64,000 nucleotides of DNA from Ruminococcus sp. YE71 (lineage in GTDB: Bacteria; Bacillota; Clostridia; Oscillospirales; Ruminococcaceae). Shown here one piece after another: positions 7,961 to 16,525 of this stretch. The number at the start of each line of letters is the position of its first letter. Positions within the stretch are counted from its first letter, which is position 1. Under the pieces are notes generated by a model. That model searched no databases, had not been told where the DNA came from, and was given only the letters and a program-made list of their open reading frames with translations. The stretch lies in contig NZ_FPIR01000002.1 in assembly GCF_900119155.1 (NCBI RefSeq), forward strand, positions 186,001 to 250,000, written 5' to 3'. The position numbers and the translations under genes are program-made.

Positions 7961-8896
7961 ATGAAACTCAACGCAAAGGCTATCGCTGTTATCGCGGCTG
8001 CGCTTTGTCTTGCTTCCTGCGGCAAACTCGACGACCTCGGCAAGAAAAAAGACGGTGAGGTAAGCCTCGCTACCCTCAGGACTACTGCGACTTCCATCGA
8101 CGCATCCGTTCCCGATGCTGATGAAGCTGACACTGAGGTAGATTCGGTAGACGACGGCAGGGATGAGAACGGTGTTACGACTATCGTTCCCGACGCTGCT
8201 ACCAACACCGATTCGGGCGAGAATACCACCAAGAAGACATACAGCAGAAAGACTACGACCACCGCCAAGAAGGTGACCACCAAGATCCCTGCTACCACCA
8301 AGAAGGCGACCACCACAAAGTCTACGACCACCAAGGCGACCTCTGCTTCGACCTCGTCCTCGACTTCCGCGTCCACAACTCCTGCGACCGAGAAGCCGAC
8401 CGATTCCGAGAGCCAGACCACTCCTACCGAGAGTTCATCTACTCAGGAGCCCGAAACTCCAAAGGAGCTCACCGAATTCGAGCAGGATGTAAGAGTTCTC
8501 TACAGCGGTGTCGAGATCGGCATCGGCGATAAGATGAGCGAGATCGAGGGTTCGCTGGGCACTCAGGCTGCACCTTCCGCAAAGGTCCTCAGCTGCATCG
8601 ATGCTAACGATGTTGCTTATGAGTACTACTACTTCGGCATGACTCTTCAGGTGAAGGACGACAAGATCTTCTCCATCGAGATCATGGACAACCTCTACAC
8701 CGACCCGAGCGTTTATGTTTACACTGTTGTGAACATCAGCCTCAACTCCAACAAGTACGATGTTGAGAACGCTTACGGTTCGCCCAAGTCCTCTGACGAC
8801 AACAACTTCTACTACGAAGAGGGCGATACCAAGCTTCAGGTATCCTTCCTCGACGACGGTATGGTCAGCAGGATCTGGATCCACAGCGCTAAGTGA
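7961..8896 (+). CDS. Lipoprotein with Thr/Lys/Ser-rich linker and C-terminal globular domain
   Basis: The 311-residue protein begins with a signal peptide and lipobox (LASC; lipid-anchored Cys at about residue 21). Residues about 25-165 are low complexity, Thr/Lys then Ser/Thr/Pro, typical of a wall-spanning linker. The last ~140 residues form a compact domain rich in Tyr and Asp, beginning at LTEFEQDVRVLYSG. Its repeated alpha-beta pattern (GIGDKMSEIEGSLG, later YDVENAYGSPKSS) recalls SmpA/OmlA-like repeats, but I do not assign it. AAAGGAG lies before the ATG at 7961. It is monocistronic, with its own promoter and terminator. Function unknown. Confidence 0.82.
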   Translation: MKLNAKAIAVIAAALCLASCGKLDDLGKKKDGEVSLATLRTTATSIDASVPDADEADTEVDSVDDGRDENGVTTIVPDAATNTDSGENTTKKTYSRKTTTTAKKVTTKIPATTKKATTTKSTTTKATSASTSSSTSASTTPATEKPTDSESQTTPTESSSTQEPETPKELTEFEQDVRVLYSGVEIGIGDKMSEIEGSLGTQAAPSAKVLSCIDANDVAYEYYYFGMTLQVKDDKIFSIEIMDNLYTDPSVYVYTVVNISLNSNKYDVENAYGSPKSSDDNNFYYEEGDTKLQVSFLDDGMVSRIWIHSAK

Positions 8897-8911
8897 TAAT
8901 AAATTATGAAA

Positions 8912-8939
8912 GGCCCGTTAATGATAACGGGTCTTTTTT
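8912..8939 (+). terminator. Intrinsic terminator after the lipoprotein gene
   Basis: GGCCCGTTA (8912-8920), ATGA loop, TAACGGGTC (8925-8933), then T6. Confidence 0.9.
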
Positions 8940-8975
8940 AAGAATAATATAAGAATTTTTTTTGACAAAATCCCC

Positions 8976-9004
8976 TTGAAAATAATGGGAGTGTGTGTTA
9001 TAAT
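8976..9004 (+). promoter_or_regulatory. Sigma-A promoter for the FnIII-VanY gene
   Basis: TTGAAA (8976-8981), 17 nt, TATAAT (8999-9004). A second TTGACA at 8962 is 31 nt from the -10 box and is therefore not the partner. Confidence 0.78.
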
Positions 9005-9101
9005 AGATACATCGAAATAAAGCTCACGTCAGAGAGGGCAAAAGAAAGGATCAAAAACAGGCGGAGGAAACTCTGCCGCGAGACAGAAAGGCGGAAAAAA
9101 T

Positions 9102-12100
9102 ATGATGAAGAAGATCACGGCGGCGATGCTCGCACTCATGATGGCGGCTTCGGCGGCTACGACGGTATTTGCGGAAACGGGTCTGAATGCGGACTCCATG
9201 ATCGCATACACCTCGCTCAGCAGGGAACAGGCGGCTAAGATACCCGCAGGCGTCAAGAACGCTCCCAAGTTCACTACCACGAAGATCACCGACAAGGGCG
9301 CTCTCATAGAGTGGGAAAAGGTGCAGGGCGTTGACGGCTACCTGCTCTACCGTTACGGCGGCAAGAACGGCTATTCCCACTACATACTGAACGCAAACAT
9401 CACATCCTTCACATGGACTGACTTCGACCCCGACTACACCTACGCTCTGCTGAGTTACGTGAACGTTGACGGCGACACCATCAAGAGCCCGTCGGTCGAG
9501 AAGAAGGGTACCGACTTCGACAAGGATGACAATGTCTCTTCGGGCGAAAAGACAAAGGCTCCCGCTCCCACAAAGTTCGTCACCACCAAGGTCACCGACA
9601 AGGGCGCTCTTATCGAGTGGGAGAAGGTATCGGGCGTAGACGGCTATCTGCTTTACCGCTACGGCGGCAAGAACGGCTATTCTCACCGCATCCTCGGCGC
9701 AAATACGACTTCGTATCTGTGGGAGGACTTTGACCCCGAGTCTACATACGCTGTGCTGACTTATGTGAACGTTGACGGCGATACTCTCAAGAGCACTGCT
9801 GTTGAGAAAAAGGGCACCGACTTTGACGACGTTAAGGGCGAGGTCAAGGCTCCCGAAACTCCGAAGTACACGAAGAGCAGCTGCGAGGACAAGGCTATCA
9901 GGCTTTACTGGGAAGCGCTCCAGTGCGACGGCGTTGAGATATACAAGTCGGAGGGCTATGACTGGGAGCTGTACGGTACTGCCGCGAAGGGTGTGAACGA
10001 TTTCCTCGTTGACGGGCTCGTTTCTGGTACCGAGTATTATTTCAGGCTGAGGGCTTTCAACAAGAAGGCGGACGGCACTAAGGTCTACAGCGGCTATACA
10101 AGCACGATAACCGCGTCTGCCAAGGCAGAGATCAAAGCTCCCGATGTTCCCGAATTCACCAAGGCTGACAGCGGCAAGGACAACATCAGACTCTACTGGA
10201 AGTCGCTGGAGTGCGACGGCGTTGTCGTAAAGATGCTCGACAAGAACGGCGAGTGGAAAGAGGCAGGCAGGGTCGGAAAGAATGTGACAAATTACCTCGT
10301 TACGGGGCTTAAATCCGGCACATCCTATCAGTTCAGGCTATGTGCTTACAACAAGAAGACTGACGGTCAACTCGTTGAGGGCAAGGATTCGGAGATAATC
10401 AAGGTCTCTACCGCCGCTGAACCCGTTGAGGTCAAGGCTCCCGATGTACCGAAGTATATCAGAACGGGCAGGGGCAAGTTCGCTCTCAGACTTTACTGGG
10501 AAGAACTCCAGTGCGACGGCGTTGAGGTATGGATGGAGAAGAACGGCTCGTGGATTCTCAAAGATATCGCTGCTAAGGACGTTACCAATTACCGTATCGA
10601 GGGGCTTACTGAGGGTACCACCTACCGCTTCAAGCTGAGAGCGTTCAACACCAAGCCCGACGGAACTAAGGTGACAAGTAATTACACAAGCGTCATCGAG
10701 TCGAAGACTATGGGTATCGCACCCGTTGACGATGTAAAGGCTCCCGCTACTCCGAAGTACGTGAGGACGGGCGTCGGCAAGTACGCCCTCAGACTTTACT
10801 GGGAAGAGCTCAAGTGCGACGGCGTTCAGGTATGGATGAAGAAGAACGGTATGTGGACTCTCGTGGGTACTGCATCCAAGGGCGTTTACAACTACAGGAT
10901 CGAGAACCTGTCGGCGGGCACTTCCTATCAGTTCAGGATGAGAGCATTCAACACCAAGGCTGACGGCACAAGGCTGTTCAGCGGATATACCTCGGTCATC
11001 ACCTCTTCCACCAAGGCGGAGACCGTTGCGAAGCCCGCTCAGGCGAAGATCACGGGCATCAGCAAGACTTCCGACTCCGTGAAGGTGTACTGGCAGAAGC
11101 AGGTATGCTCGGGCTACGAGGTGTACATCTACAAGGATAACAAGTGGCTGTTCTGCGGCACCACGAACGGCGACGCAACCAGCATGAACATCACGGGTCT
11201 GACCCCGAACACCGTTTACTACGTGACTGTGAGAGCTTTCAACAAGAGCGGCTCGACTACCGTTTTCGGCGAATTCTCGGCTAACACGAAGGTCACCACG
11301 CTTCAGGTCAAGAAGGTCGAGGCTCCGCCTGCTGTCAATGTCATCAAGATTAGCAAGGGCAAGACCGCTGTCCGCCTTACATGGGAAAAGCTCGACTGCG
11401 ACGGCTACGAGGTATACCGCAAGATCAACGGCAAATTCGTGCTCAGCGATACCCTCGGCAAGGACGCGGACAACATCCGCTACGGCGGTCTGACCCCGAA
11501 TACCGCTTACTATTTCAGGATACGCGCGTTCAGACTGAGCGGCGACGGAAGCAAGGTTTTCGGCGAGTTCGGCAAGGACTACAAGGCTACCACCCTCAAA
11601 GACCCCAACGCAGGTCCGACTATCGAGGTCAAGAACGGCGTTACATACGTTAACGGCGTGCTCATCGCGAACAAGACCTACGCGCTCCCTGCGAGCTACA
11701 ACCCGGGCGGACTGACCGCTGAGACTGCGGCGGCGTTCGCGAAGCTACAGCAGGCGGCGAAGAAGGACGGTATTTATCTGTGGTGTGCTTCGGGATTCAG
11801 GAGCTATTCCTATCAGGCGTACCTCTACAACAACTACGTTGCGCGTGACGGAAAGGCTGCTGCCGACACCTATTCGGCGCGTCCCGGACACAGCGAGCAT
11901 CAGACGGGTCTCGCGCTGGACGTGAACAATCCTTCGTCCTCGTTCAATAACACAGCCGAGGCGAAGTGGCTGGCGGCGCACTGTGCGGAGTACGGATTCA
12001 TCATCCGCTATCCGTATGGCAAGCAGAATTCGACAGGTTTCATGTATGAGTCGTGGCACATCAGATATCTGGGTGTTGACCTCGCAAAGAAGGTAACTGC

Positions 12101-12155
12101 GAGCGGCAAGACGCTTGAAGAGTATCTCGGGATAACTTCGGTCTACAATTATTAA
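9102..12155 (+). CDS. Secreted protein: eight fibronectin III repeats and a VanY-type D,D-carboxypeptidase domain
   Basis: A 1017-residue exported protein predicted to trim D-Ala-D-Ala ends of peptidoglycan stem peptides. A signal peptide covers about residues 1-25. Eight fibronectin type III modules of about 95 residues follow to about residue 840; modules 1-2 resemble each other, as do 3-6. The M15B/VanY peptidase fills the end: zinc ligands are in SEHQTGLALDV (His and Asp) and in ESWHIRY, where the Glu is the likely catalytic base and the His the third ligand. SGFRSY precedes them as usual. There is no LPXTG or transmembrane anchor, so it is either released or held through the FnIII array. 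AAAGGCGG precedes the start. Confidence 0.9.
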   Translation: MMKKITAAMLALMMAASAATTVFAETGLNADSMIAYTSLSREQAAKIPAGVKNAPKFTTTKITDKGALIEWEKVQGVDGYLLYRYGGKNGYSHYILNANITSFTWTDFDPDYTYALLSYVNVDGDTIKSPSVEKKGTDFDKDDNVSSGEKTKAPAPTKFVTTKVTDKGALIEWEKVSGVDGYLLYRYGGKNGYSHRILGANTTSYLWEDFDPESTYAVLTYVNVDGDTLKSTAVEKKGTDFDDVKGEVKAPETPKYTKSSCEDKAIRLYWEALQCDGVEIYKSEGYDWELYGTAAKGVNDFLVDGLVSGTEYYFRLRAFNKKADGTKVYSGYTSTITASAKAEIKAPDVPEFTKADSGKDNIRLYWKSLECDGVVVKMLDKNGEWKEAGRVGKNVTNYLVTGLKSGTSYQFRLCAYNKKTDGQLVEGKDSEIIKVSTAAEPVEVKAPDVPKYIRTGRGKFALRLYWEELQCDGVEVWMEKNGSWILKDIAAKDVTNYRIEGLTEGTTYRFKLRAFNTKPDGTKVTSNYTSVIESKTMGIAPVDDVKAPATPKYVRTGVGKYALRLYWEELKCDGVQVWMKKNGMWTLVGTASKGVYNYRIENLSAGTSYQFRMRAFNTKADGTRLFSGYTSVITSSTKAETVAKPAQAKITGISKTSDSVKVYWQKQVCSGYEVYIYKDNKWLFCGTTNGDATSMNITGLTPNTVYYVTVRAFNKSGSTTVFGEFSANTKVTTLQVKKVEAPPAVNVIKISKGKTAVRLTWEKLDCDGYEVYRKINGKFVLSDTLGKDADNIRYGGLTPNTAYYFRIRAFRLSGDGSKVFGEFGKDYKATTLKDPNAGPTIEVKNGVTYVNGVLIANKTYALPASYNPGGLTAETAAAFAKLQQAAKKDGIYLWCASGFRSYSYQAYLYNNYVARDGKAAADTYSARPGHSEHQTGLALDVNNPSSSFNNTAEAKWLAAHCAEYGFIIRYPYGKQNSTGFMYESWHIRYLGVDLAKKVTASGKTLEEYLGITSVYNY
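10432..11030 (+). repeat. Near-duplicate FnIII-coding units 5 and 6
   Basis: Two adjacent ~300-nt units begin with the same GTCAAGGCTCCCG-type junction and encode nearly the same beta strands (LRLYWEEL, CDGV). Their similarity is much higher than that of the flanking modules, which points to recent tandem duplication. Confidence 0.65.
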
Positions 12156-12160
12156 CATTA

Positions 12161-12189
12161 AAAGGACGGATAATCTCCGTCCTTTTTTT
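12161..12189 (+). terminator. Intrinsic terminator after the FnIII-VanY gene
   Basis: AAAGGACGGA (12161-12170), loop TAATC, TCCGTCCTTT, then a T run. It just reaches the stop of the opposing gene. Confidence 0.92.
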
Positions 12190-12679
12190 ACAGGTTATTA
12201 AAATAATCATCAGCATCTTTGTCATATGCTGTTAATGTCCATTCATGGTTACAACTCAAACAACAAAAATTATGTAAAACTATTCCTTTTTTCTTAAACT
12301 CCGTTGTTTTCTTTTTTATATTGCTACTTTTGCAAGAGGGGCATTTTGTTTTTTTTAGAATAACACAATCTAAATATATTTTGTGCTTTTGATTTCTGCT
12401 GATTTTTTGGTTTGATTTTAATAGTAAACTTTGAGAATTTTTACTATACATCATTGAATACAAAAGTGCTAAAGGTTCTTCATATTTACCCTCTTTTAAA
12501 GAGCAAACATTTTTCATATACTGAGGACATCTTTCGTTGTAATAATATGATTTTTTATGATTACATATGTTCTTTGAACTTAAATAAATACAAGTGAGAG
12601 ATGAATAATCATTGTCTTTAGGTTCTTCTTTCTTATATTCATAATGCCACGGAGTACCTTGCATTTTAGAACGTCCCAT
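12188..12679 (-). CDS. AT-rich hypothetical protein with C-terminal zinc ribbon
   Basis: I do not recognise this 163-residue protein. Its middle contains several Cys/His residues (ICNHKKS, RCPQYMKNVC). The last 50 residues have a ribbon with CPSC and CCLSC ahead of NHEWT, as in short zinc-ribbon DNA-binding domains. It is rich in Lys, Asn and Tyr. Its DNA is far more AT-rich than either neighbour, and its codons favour A/T third positions, which suggests recent acquisition. The ATG at 12679 has AAAGG 9 nt upstream; an upstream in-frame ATG lies inside a hairpin. It is convergent with the FnIII-VanY gene. Confidence 0.65.
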   Translation of the reverse strand: MGRSKMQGTPWHYEYKKEEPKDNDYSSLTCIYLSSKNICNHKKSYYYNERCPQYMKNVCSLKEGKYEEPLALLYSMMYSKNSQSLLLKSNQKISRNQKHKIYLDCVILKKTKCPSCKSSNIKKKTTEFKKKGIVLHNFCCLSCNHEWTLTAYDKDADDYFNNL

Positions 12680-12704
12680 TATATTGTACCTTTCATTTAT
12701 AATT

Positions 12705-12735
12705 AGACCCGTTCGTATCAATTACGAACGGGTCT
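12705..12735 (-). terminator. Strong hairpin between the ACT gene and the AT-rich gene
   Basis: AGACCCGTTCGTA (12705-12717) and TACGAACGGGTCT (12723-12735) form a perfect 13-bp stem with a 5-nt loop. The T tract on the minus side is poor, but the position after the ACT-domain gene fits a terminator. Confidence 0.65.
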
Positions 12736-12752
12736 TTGGTTTGCGTGGTTTA

Positions 12753-13187
12753 TCAGAGCGATTTCAGCTCGGTATCGGAAACGAGCTTGAATCCGCCCTC
12801 GGTGAGCGCGGTAACAGCCTCGTCGGTCTTGTCGGCTCTGAGGATGAGATAAGCGGTCTCGTCGGTCTCGGAAATGAAAGCCGCGTACATATACTCGACG
12901 CTGATGTTGTCCTTGTAGAGACAAGCCATCGCGTCGGCAAGTCCGCCCGGACGGTCGGCGATGCGGAGCGCAAGAACGTTCGTGATGGTCACTGCAAAGC
13001 TGTTGTCTTTCAGTACCTGCATTGCCTTCTCGCTGTCGTTGACGATGAGGCGCAGGATGCCGAAATCCTTCGTGTCGGCGATGGACATGGCGCGGATGTT
13101 CACGCCGTTGTCGCCGAGAAGTCTTGTGATGTTCGAGAGCCTGCCTGCTCTGTTCTCAACAAATACCGATAACTGTTTTACTGTCAT
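12753..13187 (-). CDS. Tandem ACT-domain protein
   Basis: A 144-residue protein made of two ACT domains: residues about 1-70 (QLSVFVENRAGRLSNITRLL) and about 72-140 (ALRIADRPGGLADAM). ACT domains bind amino acids. This stand-alone double-ACT type is known to occur next to phenylacetate-CoA ligase and indolepyruvate oxidoreductase genes, as here, so a sensor of aromatic amino acids or acids is a reasonable inference. The start at 13187 has AGAAGG upstream. It is the last gene of the minus-strand cluster, separated from the DUF1877 gene by a palindromic repeat, so it may be transcribed separately. Confidence 0.85.
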   Translation of the reverse strand: MTVKQLSVFVENRAGRLSNITRLLGDNGVNIRAMSIADTKDFGILRLIVNDSEKAMQVLKDNSFAVTITNVLALRIADRPGGLADAMACLYKDNISVEYMYAAFISETDETAYLILRADKTDEAVTALTEGGFKLVSDTELKSL

Positions 13188-13270
13188 GATGACTACCTTC
13201 TTTCTAAATGATAGTATGTTTTTCCCTTTTTGCAAATGTGTTCCTGTGATAAATCATTATTTGTGCCGCT

Positions 13271-13351
13271 GACTGCGGGTTTTACAGGGGGAAACCTTTG
13301 CCTTGGCTGCGCACGGCTAAAAGAAAGGTTTCCCAGGTTAAACCCGCAGTC
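13271..13351. repeat. Palindromic intergenic repeat, copy B
   Basis: Outer arms GACTGCGGGTTTTA (13271-13284) and TTAAACCCGCAGTC (13338-13351) pair with one mismatch. Inner arms GGGGGAAACCTTT and AAAGGTTTCCC also pair. The inner arm matches copies A and D. The element lies between the ACT gene and the DUF1877 gene. Confidence 0.8.
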
Positions 13352-13393
13352 ACCACAAATCGGGATTACACAAAAGTAAAAGGGATTTATTTT

Positions 13394-13882
13394 TTATATT
13401 TCTGCTGTGAAAAGTACCCAGAGCCCGTGCTCTGCGGCGAAACGCCAGAAGGACAGGCTGTCTTTCAGGTATCCGAACGCTTCTTCACAGTCTTCTGCGC
13501 TCTTGTCGGGATAGTCGGCGGTGTCGATGGCGCTGTAACCTTTATCGAAATCGCTTTCGGTAAGGGACGCTATCTCGCCGCAGAGCTTCGAGACCTGCTC
13601 GGGCGGCTTGGCGCTCACGATATATCCGTCGTAGCTCAGAAGCTCGCCGCCGAGTATCACTTCCGACATCGGCTCGCTGCCGTCGAAGAGGAAATCCCCC
13701 GTCAGCGCACGGTGTATGGCTTCCCAGTACTCCTCGACCTCGAAGGTCTGCTCGGGAAACTCGTCGAAGTACAGCGGTTCGAGCTCTTGAATGATGTACT
13801 CCGCTGCACCTTTTGCACCCAGACTGCGAAGTTTTTTCACCGTCTGTCCGTCAACTGCGAAATAAACGCCGCTGCCGATCAT
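13394..13882 (-). CDS. DUF1877 (YfbM-like) protein
   Basis: A 162-residue cytoplasmic protein matching the DUF1877/YfbM pattern: an N-terminal strand MIGSGVYFAV, then YWEAIHRALTGD, then a segment with YDGYIVSAKPPEQV and a C-terminal helix ending in a Trp-Leu-Phe strand. No function is established for the family. It lies 12 nt downstream of another hypothetical gene, which is itself 19 nt after paaK, so all three are probably on one transcript. No link to aromatic-acid metabolism can be read from the sequence. Confidence 0.75.
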   Translation of the reverse strand: MIGSGVYFAVDGQTVKKLRSLGAKGAAEYIIQELEPLYFDEFPEQTFEVEEYWEAIHRALTGDFLFDGSEPMSEVILGGELLSYDGYIVSAKPPEQVSKLCGEIASLTESDFDKGYSAIDTADYPDKSAEDCEEAFGYLKDSLSFWRFAAEHGLWVLFTAEI

Positions 13883-13894
13883 GCCGTGACCTCC

Positions 13895-14338
13895 TTACAT
13901 AAAATCTTCGGGATCGAAGTCCTCTCCCATTTCGTCCTCGTAATAGGGGACGCCGTTTTTTATGCCCATCCTGATATGAACGGGGACGTCGGCGTAATCG
14001 CCCTCCCAGTCATAATCAGCAGGCTTTGCCGCTATAAGCAGGGCAGCGAGCTCTTTAGCCGCCGCGTTTGCCTCGATGGAGCTGCTGTCGCCGCCGATAG
14101 CAGGGCCGCTCGGGCCGTGGTATATCTCCAGATAAATCGGCTCGCAGCCTTCTCTTTCGGCAGAGACCACCATGGTGAACATCTGCTCATAGTCTTCGGT
14201 GAACTCATCGGGCTGTCCGAAAAGCGCTATTGCCTGACCCGGGAAAAGCTGTGCAGCCTGTATGGAACCATTCCCGACGTTCATTATGTTGCAGCCGCCC
14301 TGATATTTGCTGCTGTCAGCCCTTTTGAAGGTGAACAT
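13895..14338 (-). CDS. Hypothetical protein downstream of paaK
   Basis: I do not recognise this 147-residue protein. It is acidic, has no signal peptide or membrane segment, and contains a central segment with EPIYLEIYHGPSGPAIGG and an acidic C-terminus (YYEDEMGEDFDPEDFM). Start choice is uncertain: ATG at 14338 has only a weak GGCGG upstream, and ATG at 14284 is an alternative. It sits between paaK and the DUF1877 gene with short spacers, so it is likely co-transcribed. Confidence 0.6.
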   Translation of the reverse strand: MFTFKRADSSKYQGGCNIMNVGNGSIQAAQLFPGQAIALFGQPDEFTEDYEQMFTMVVSAEREGCEPIYLEIYHGPSGPAIGGDSSSIEANAAAKELAALLIAAKPADYDWEGDYADVPVHIRMGIKNGVPYYEDEMGEDFDPEDFM

Positions 14339-14357
14339 TATGCTGTACCGCCTTCGC

Positions 14358-15674
14358 TCAGACCAGCTTGCGCTTGTCGATCACGCGGACAGCCTTGCCC
14401 TCGGAACGGGGGATAGACTTGGGCTCGACAAGCTTGATCTTCGCACGGATGCCGAGAACGCTCTTGATGTCGTTGGAGATCTTCTTCTGGAGCTCCTCGT
14501 AGGTCTTGACGGTGTCGGAGAACATATCATCGCTGATCTCGACGAGTATCTCGAAGGTGTCGGTGGTGCCGACGCGGTCAACGACGATCTGGTAGTTCGG
14601 GGTGGCGTTCGCCATCTTGAGCAGAACGCTCTCGATCTGGGACGGGAATACGTTGACGCCCTTGATGATGAGCATATCGTCGCTTCTGCCCATAGGCTTA
14701 GCCATGCGGACTAATGTTCTGCCGCAGGAGCACTTCTCGCGGCTGAGCACGCAGATGTCGCGTGTGCGGTAGCGGATCATCGGGAACGCTTCCTTGTCGA
14801 TAGCGGTGAACACCAGCTCACCCTTTGTGCCGTCGGGGAGAACTTCGCCTGTCTCGGGATTGATGATCTCGGCGATGAAGTGATCCTCGTTTACGTGCAT
14901 ACCCTTCTGCTCGCAGCACTCGAAGGACACGCCGGGGCCGCTGAGCTCGGTAAGGCCGTAGATGTCATACGCCTTGAGTCCGAGGGAACTCTCGATCTCC
15001 TGACGCATTTCTTCTGTCCAGGGCTCGGCACCGAAGATGCCTGCCTTGAGCGACAGTTCGTCGGGTGAAATACCCATTTCCTTGACGACTTCGCCGATGT
15101 AAGCCGCATACGAAGGTGTGCAGCAGAGAATGGTAGCACCGAGATCCTGCATGAACTGTATCTGTCTTTCGGTGTTGCCCGAGGACATGGGCAGGGTAAG
15201 GCAGCCGACCTTGTGCGAACCGCCGTGCAGACCTGCGCCGCCCGTGAACAGACCGTAGCCGTAAGCGACCTGACAAACGTCATCCTCGGTTCCGCCTGCT
15301 GCTGTGATAGCTCTTGCAACGCAGTCTTCCCACAGGTCAACGTCGTGCTGAGTGTAGAACGCAACTACGCGCTTGCCTGTAGTGCCGCTGGTGGACTGGA
15401 TGCGCACGCACTCCGAGAGGGGCTTGCCCAGCAGACCGTAGGGGTAAGCGTCTCTGAGGTCGGCCTTCGAGAGGAAGGGGAGCTTGCAGAGGTCGTCAAC
15501 CGACTTGATGTCGTCGGGGGTGACGCCCTTTTCTTCCATCTTCTTTCTGTAGTAGGGAACGTTTTCCCATACGTGCTTCACCTGTGCCACGAGCTTCTCG
15601 CTTTGCAGTTTCTTCATGTCTTCGCGGGACATACATTCATGCTCTTCGTCCCAGTACTTTTTGGCTTGTTCCAT
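14358..15674 (-). CDS. paaK: Phenylacetate-CoA ligase
   Basis: This adenylate-forming enzyme converts phenylacetate (or indoleacetate-type acids), ATP and CoA to the acyl-CoA. The 438-residue length is typical. The phosphate-binding loop STSGTTGKRV, the adenylate motif YGLTELSGPG, the YRTRD hinge region and the C-terminal GKAVRV lysine loop are all present. A CSCG motif lies near the hinge, as in many PaaK proteins. It sits in one operon with iorA and iorB, the enzyme that interconverts aryl pyruvates and aryl-acetyl-CoA. In rumen ruminococci this pair is known to allow aromatic amino acids to be made from phenylacetate by reductive carboxylation; either direction is possible here. Confidence 0.93.
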   Translation of the reverse strand: MEQAKKYWDEEHECMSREDMKKLQSEKLVAQVKHVWENVPYYRKKMEEKGVTPDDIKSVDDLCKLPFLSKADLRDAYPYGLLGKPLSECVRIQSTSGTTGKRVVAFYTQHDVDLWEDCVARAITAAGGTEDDVCQVAYGYGLFTGGAGLHGGSHKVGCLTLPMSSGNTERQIQFMQDLGATILCCTPSYAAYIGEVVKEMGISPDELSLKAGIFGAEPWTEEMRQEIESSLGLKAYDIYGLTELSGPGVSFECCEQKGMHVNEDHFIAEIINPETGEVLPDGTKGELVFTAIDKEAFPMIRYRTRDICVLSREKCSCGRTLVRMAKPMGRSDDMLIIKGVNVFPSQIESVLLKMANATPNYQIVVDRVGTTDTFEILVEISDDMFSDTVKTYEELQKKISNDIKSVLGIRAKIKLVEPKSIPRSEGKAVRVIDKRKLV

Positions 15675-15691
15675 TGGATATTCCTCCTGAA

Positions 15692-15772
15692 AAAAAGATA
15701 AAGATGATCGATAATTGATGAAAGACAGAATAAAATCTCTTATCTCTTATCTCTCATCTATTATCTGTATTA
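15692..15772. repeat. Purine/pyrimidine-armed intergenic repeat (paaK-iorB gap)
   Basis: A purine-rich 5' arm (AAAAAAAGATAAAGATGATC) is followed by a pyrimidine-rich arm of repeated TCTCTTATC units. It resembles the tracts at 16740-16842, 27160-27208, 43436-43491 and 62198-62292. Confidence 0.5.
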
Positions 15773-16345
15773 CACCGCTTCTCTTCCGAGCGCGAATGCT
15801 TTCTTGTTCAGTTCGAGGAACTTTGCGGGGACGCACTGTTCGAGTGCGGTCTGCCATACGCTCTCCTCGAAAGGCAGCTTCTTCGATACCACGCCCATGA
15901 GCACCACGTTCGCAGCCTTTGCGGTGCCTGCCTGCTCCGCGAGTCCGAGTGCGTCAACGGAAGTTACCTCAACGCCCATCTTCCCGATCTTGGCGATGAT
16001 GTCCTCGGGGTAAACTGCCGCGCCTGTGATAACGGGCATGGGGTCGAGGGTCTGGTCGGAAGTGATGAGCTTGCCGCCCTTTTTGAGGTAGGGCAGCCAT
16101 CTTGCGCTTTCAAGCTGCTCGAAGCTGATGATAACGTCCGCCTCGCCCAGCTCGACTACGGGCGAGTACACCTTCTCGCCGTACTTGACGTAGGTCACCA
16201 CAGAACCGCCGCGCTGGCTCATTCCGTGAACCTCGCTGACCTTAACGTCATAGCCCTCGGCAAGAAACACGCTGCCGAGTATGCGCGATGCGAGCAGGGT
16301 GCCCTGTCCGCCCACGCCGACTATCATAATAGATTTAGTTTCCAT
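15770..16345 (-). CDS. iorB: Indolepyruvate:ferredoxin oxidoreductase, beta subunit
   Basis: The 191-residue beta (gamma-domain) subunit of the enzyme that oxidises aryl pyruvates to aryl-acetyl-CoA with ferredoxin, or runs in reverse. It begins with IMIVGVGGQGTLLASRIL, the characteristic glycine-rich start of this domain, followed by VHGMSQRGGSVVTYVKYG. It needs IorA for thiamine diphosphate and iron-sulphur chemistry; iorA is 0.5 kb upstream in the same operon with two small genes between. A 7-nt spacer separates it from the small membrane-protein gene. Confidence 0.93.
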   Translation of the reverse strand: METKSIMIVGVGGQGTLLASRILGSVFLAEGYDVKVSEVHGMSQRGGSVVTYVKYGEKVYSPVVELGEADVIISFEQLESARWLPYLKKGGKLITSDQTLDPMPVITGAAVYPEDIIAKIGKMGVEVTSVDALGLAEQAGTAKAANVVLMGVVSKKLPFEESVWQTALEQCVPAKFLELNKKAFALGREAV

Positions 16346-16351
16346 TATATA

Positions 16352-16525
16352 TTACTCCTTGTTTATTTCATTGTCTTGTTTTGCTTTCAGCTCCGCCTTT
16401 TCCTCGTCTGTCATGTAGAGGTCGGGGCGCACGCGCCTGAGAATAAATCCCACCGCCGCGATGACGAGCGCTATCAGTATAAACGGCACGCCCATGACAA
16501 CGGCGGCTTGAAGAAGGTTATTCAT
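16352..16525 (-). CDS. Small single-pass membrane protein
   Basis: A 57-residue protein with one hydrophobic helix at about residues 5-28 (AAVVMGVPFILIALVIAAVGF), then RRVRP and a charged tail. Its ATG at 16525 overlaps the end of the upstream zinc-knuckle gene by 8 nt, and it ends 7 nt before iorB. The coupling suggests it is a real gene, perhaps holding a complex at the membrane. Function unknown. Confidence 0.6.
   Translation of the reverse strand: MNNLLQAAVVMGVPFILIALVIAAVGFILRRVRPDLYMTDEEKAELKAKQDNEINKE

Noticed and set aside
8962-8967. TTGACA as the -35 box of the FnIII-VanY promoter
   Set aside because: It is 31 nt from the -10 box; TTGAAA at 8976 has the correct 17-nt spacing.
9510-11650. 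Possible direct-repeat mobile region
   Set aside because: The repeats coincide exactly with fibronectin III modules of one reading frame.
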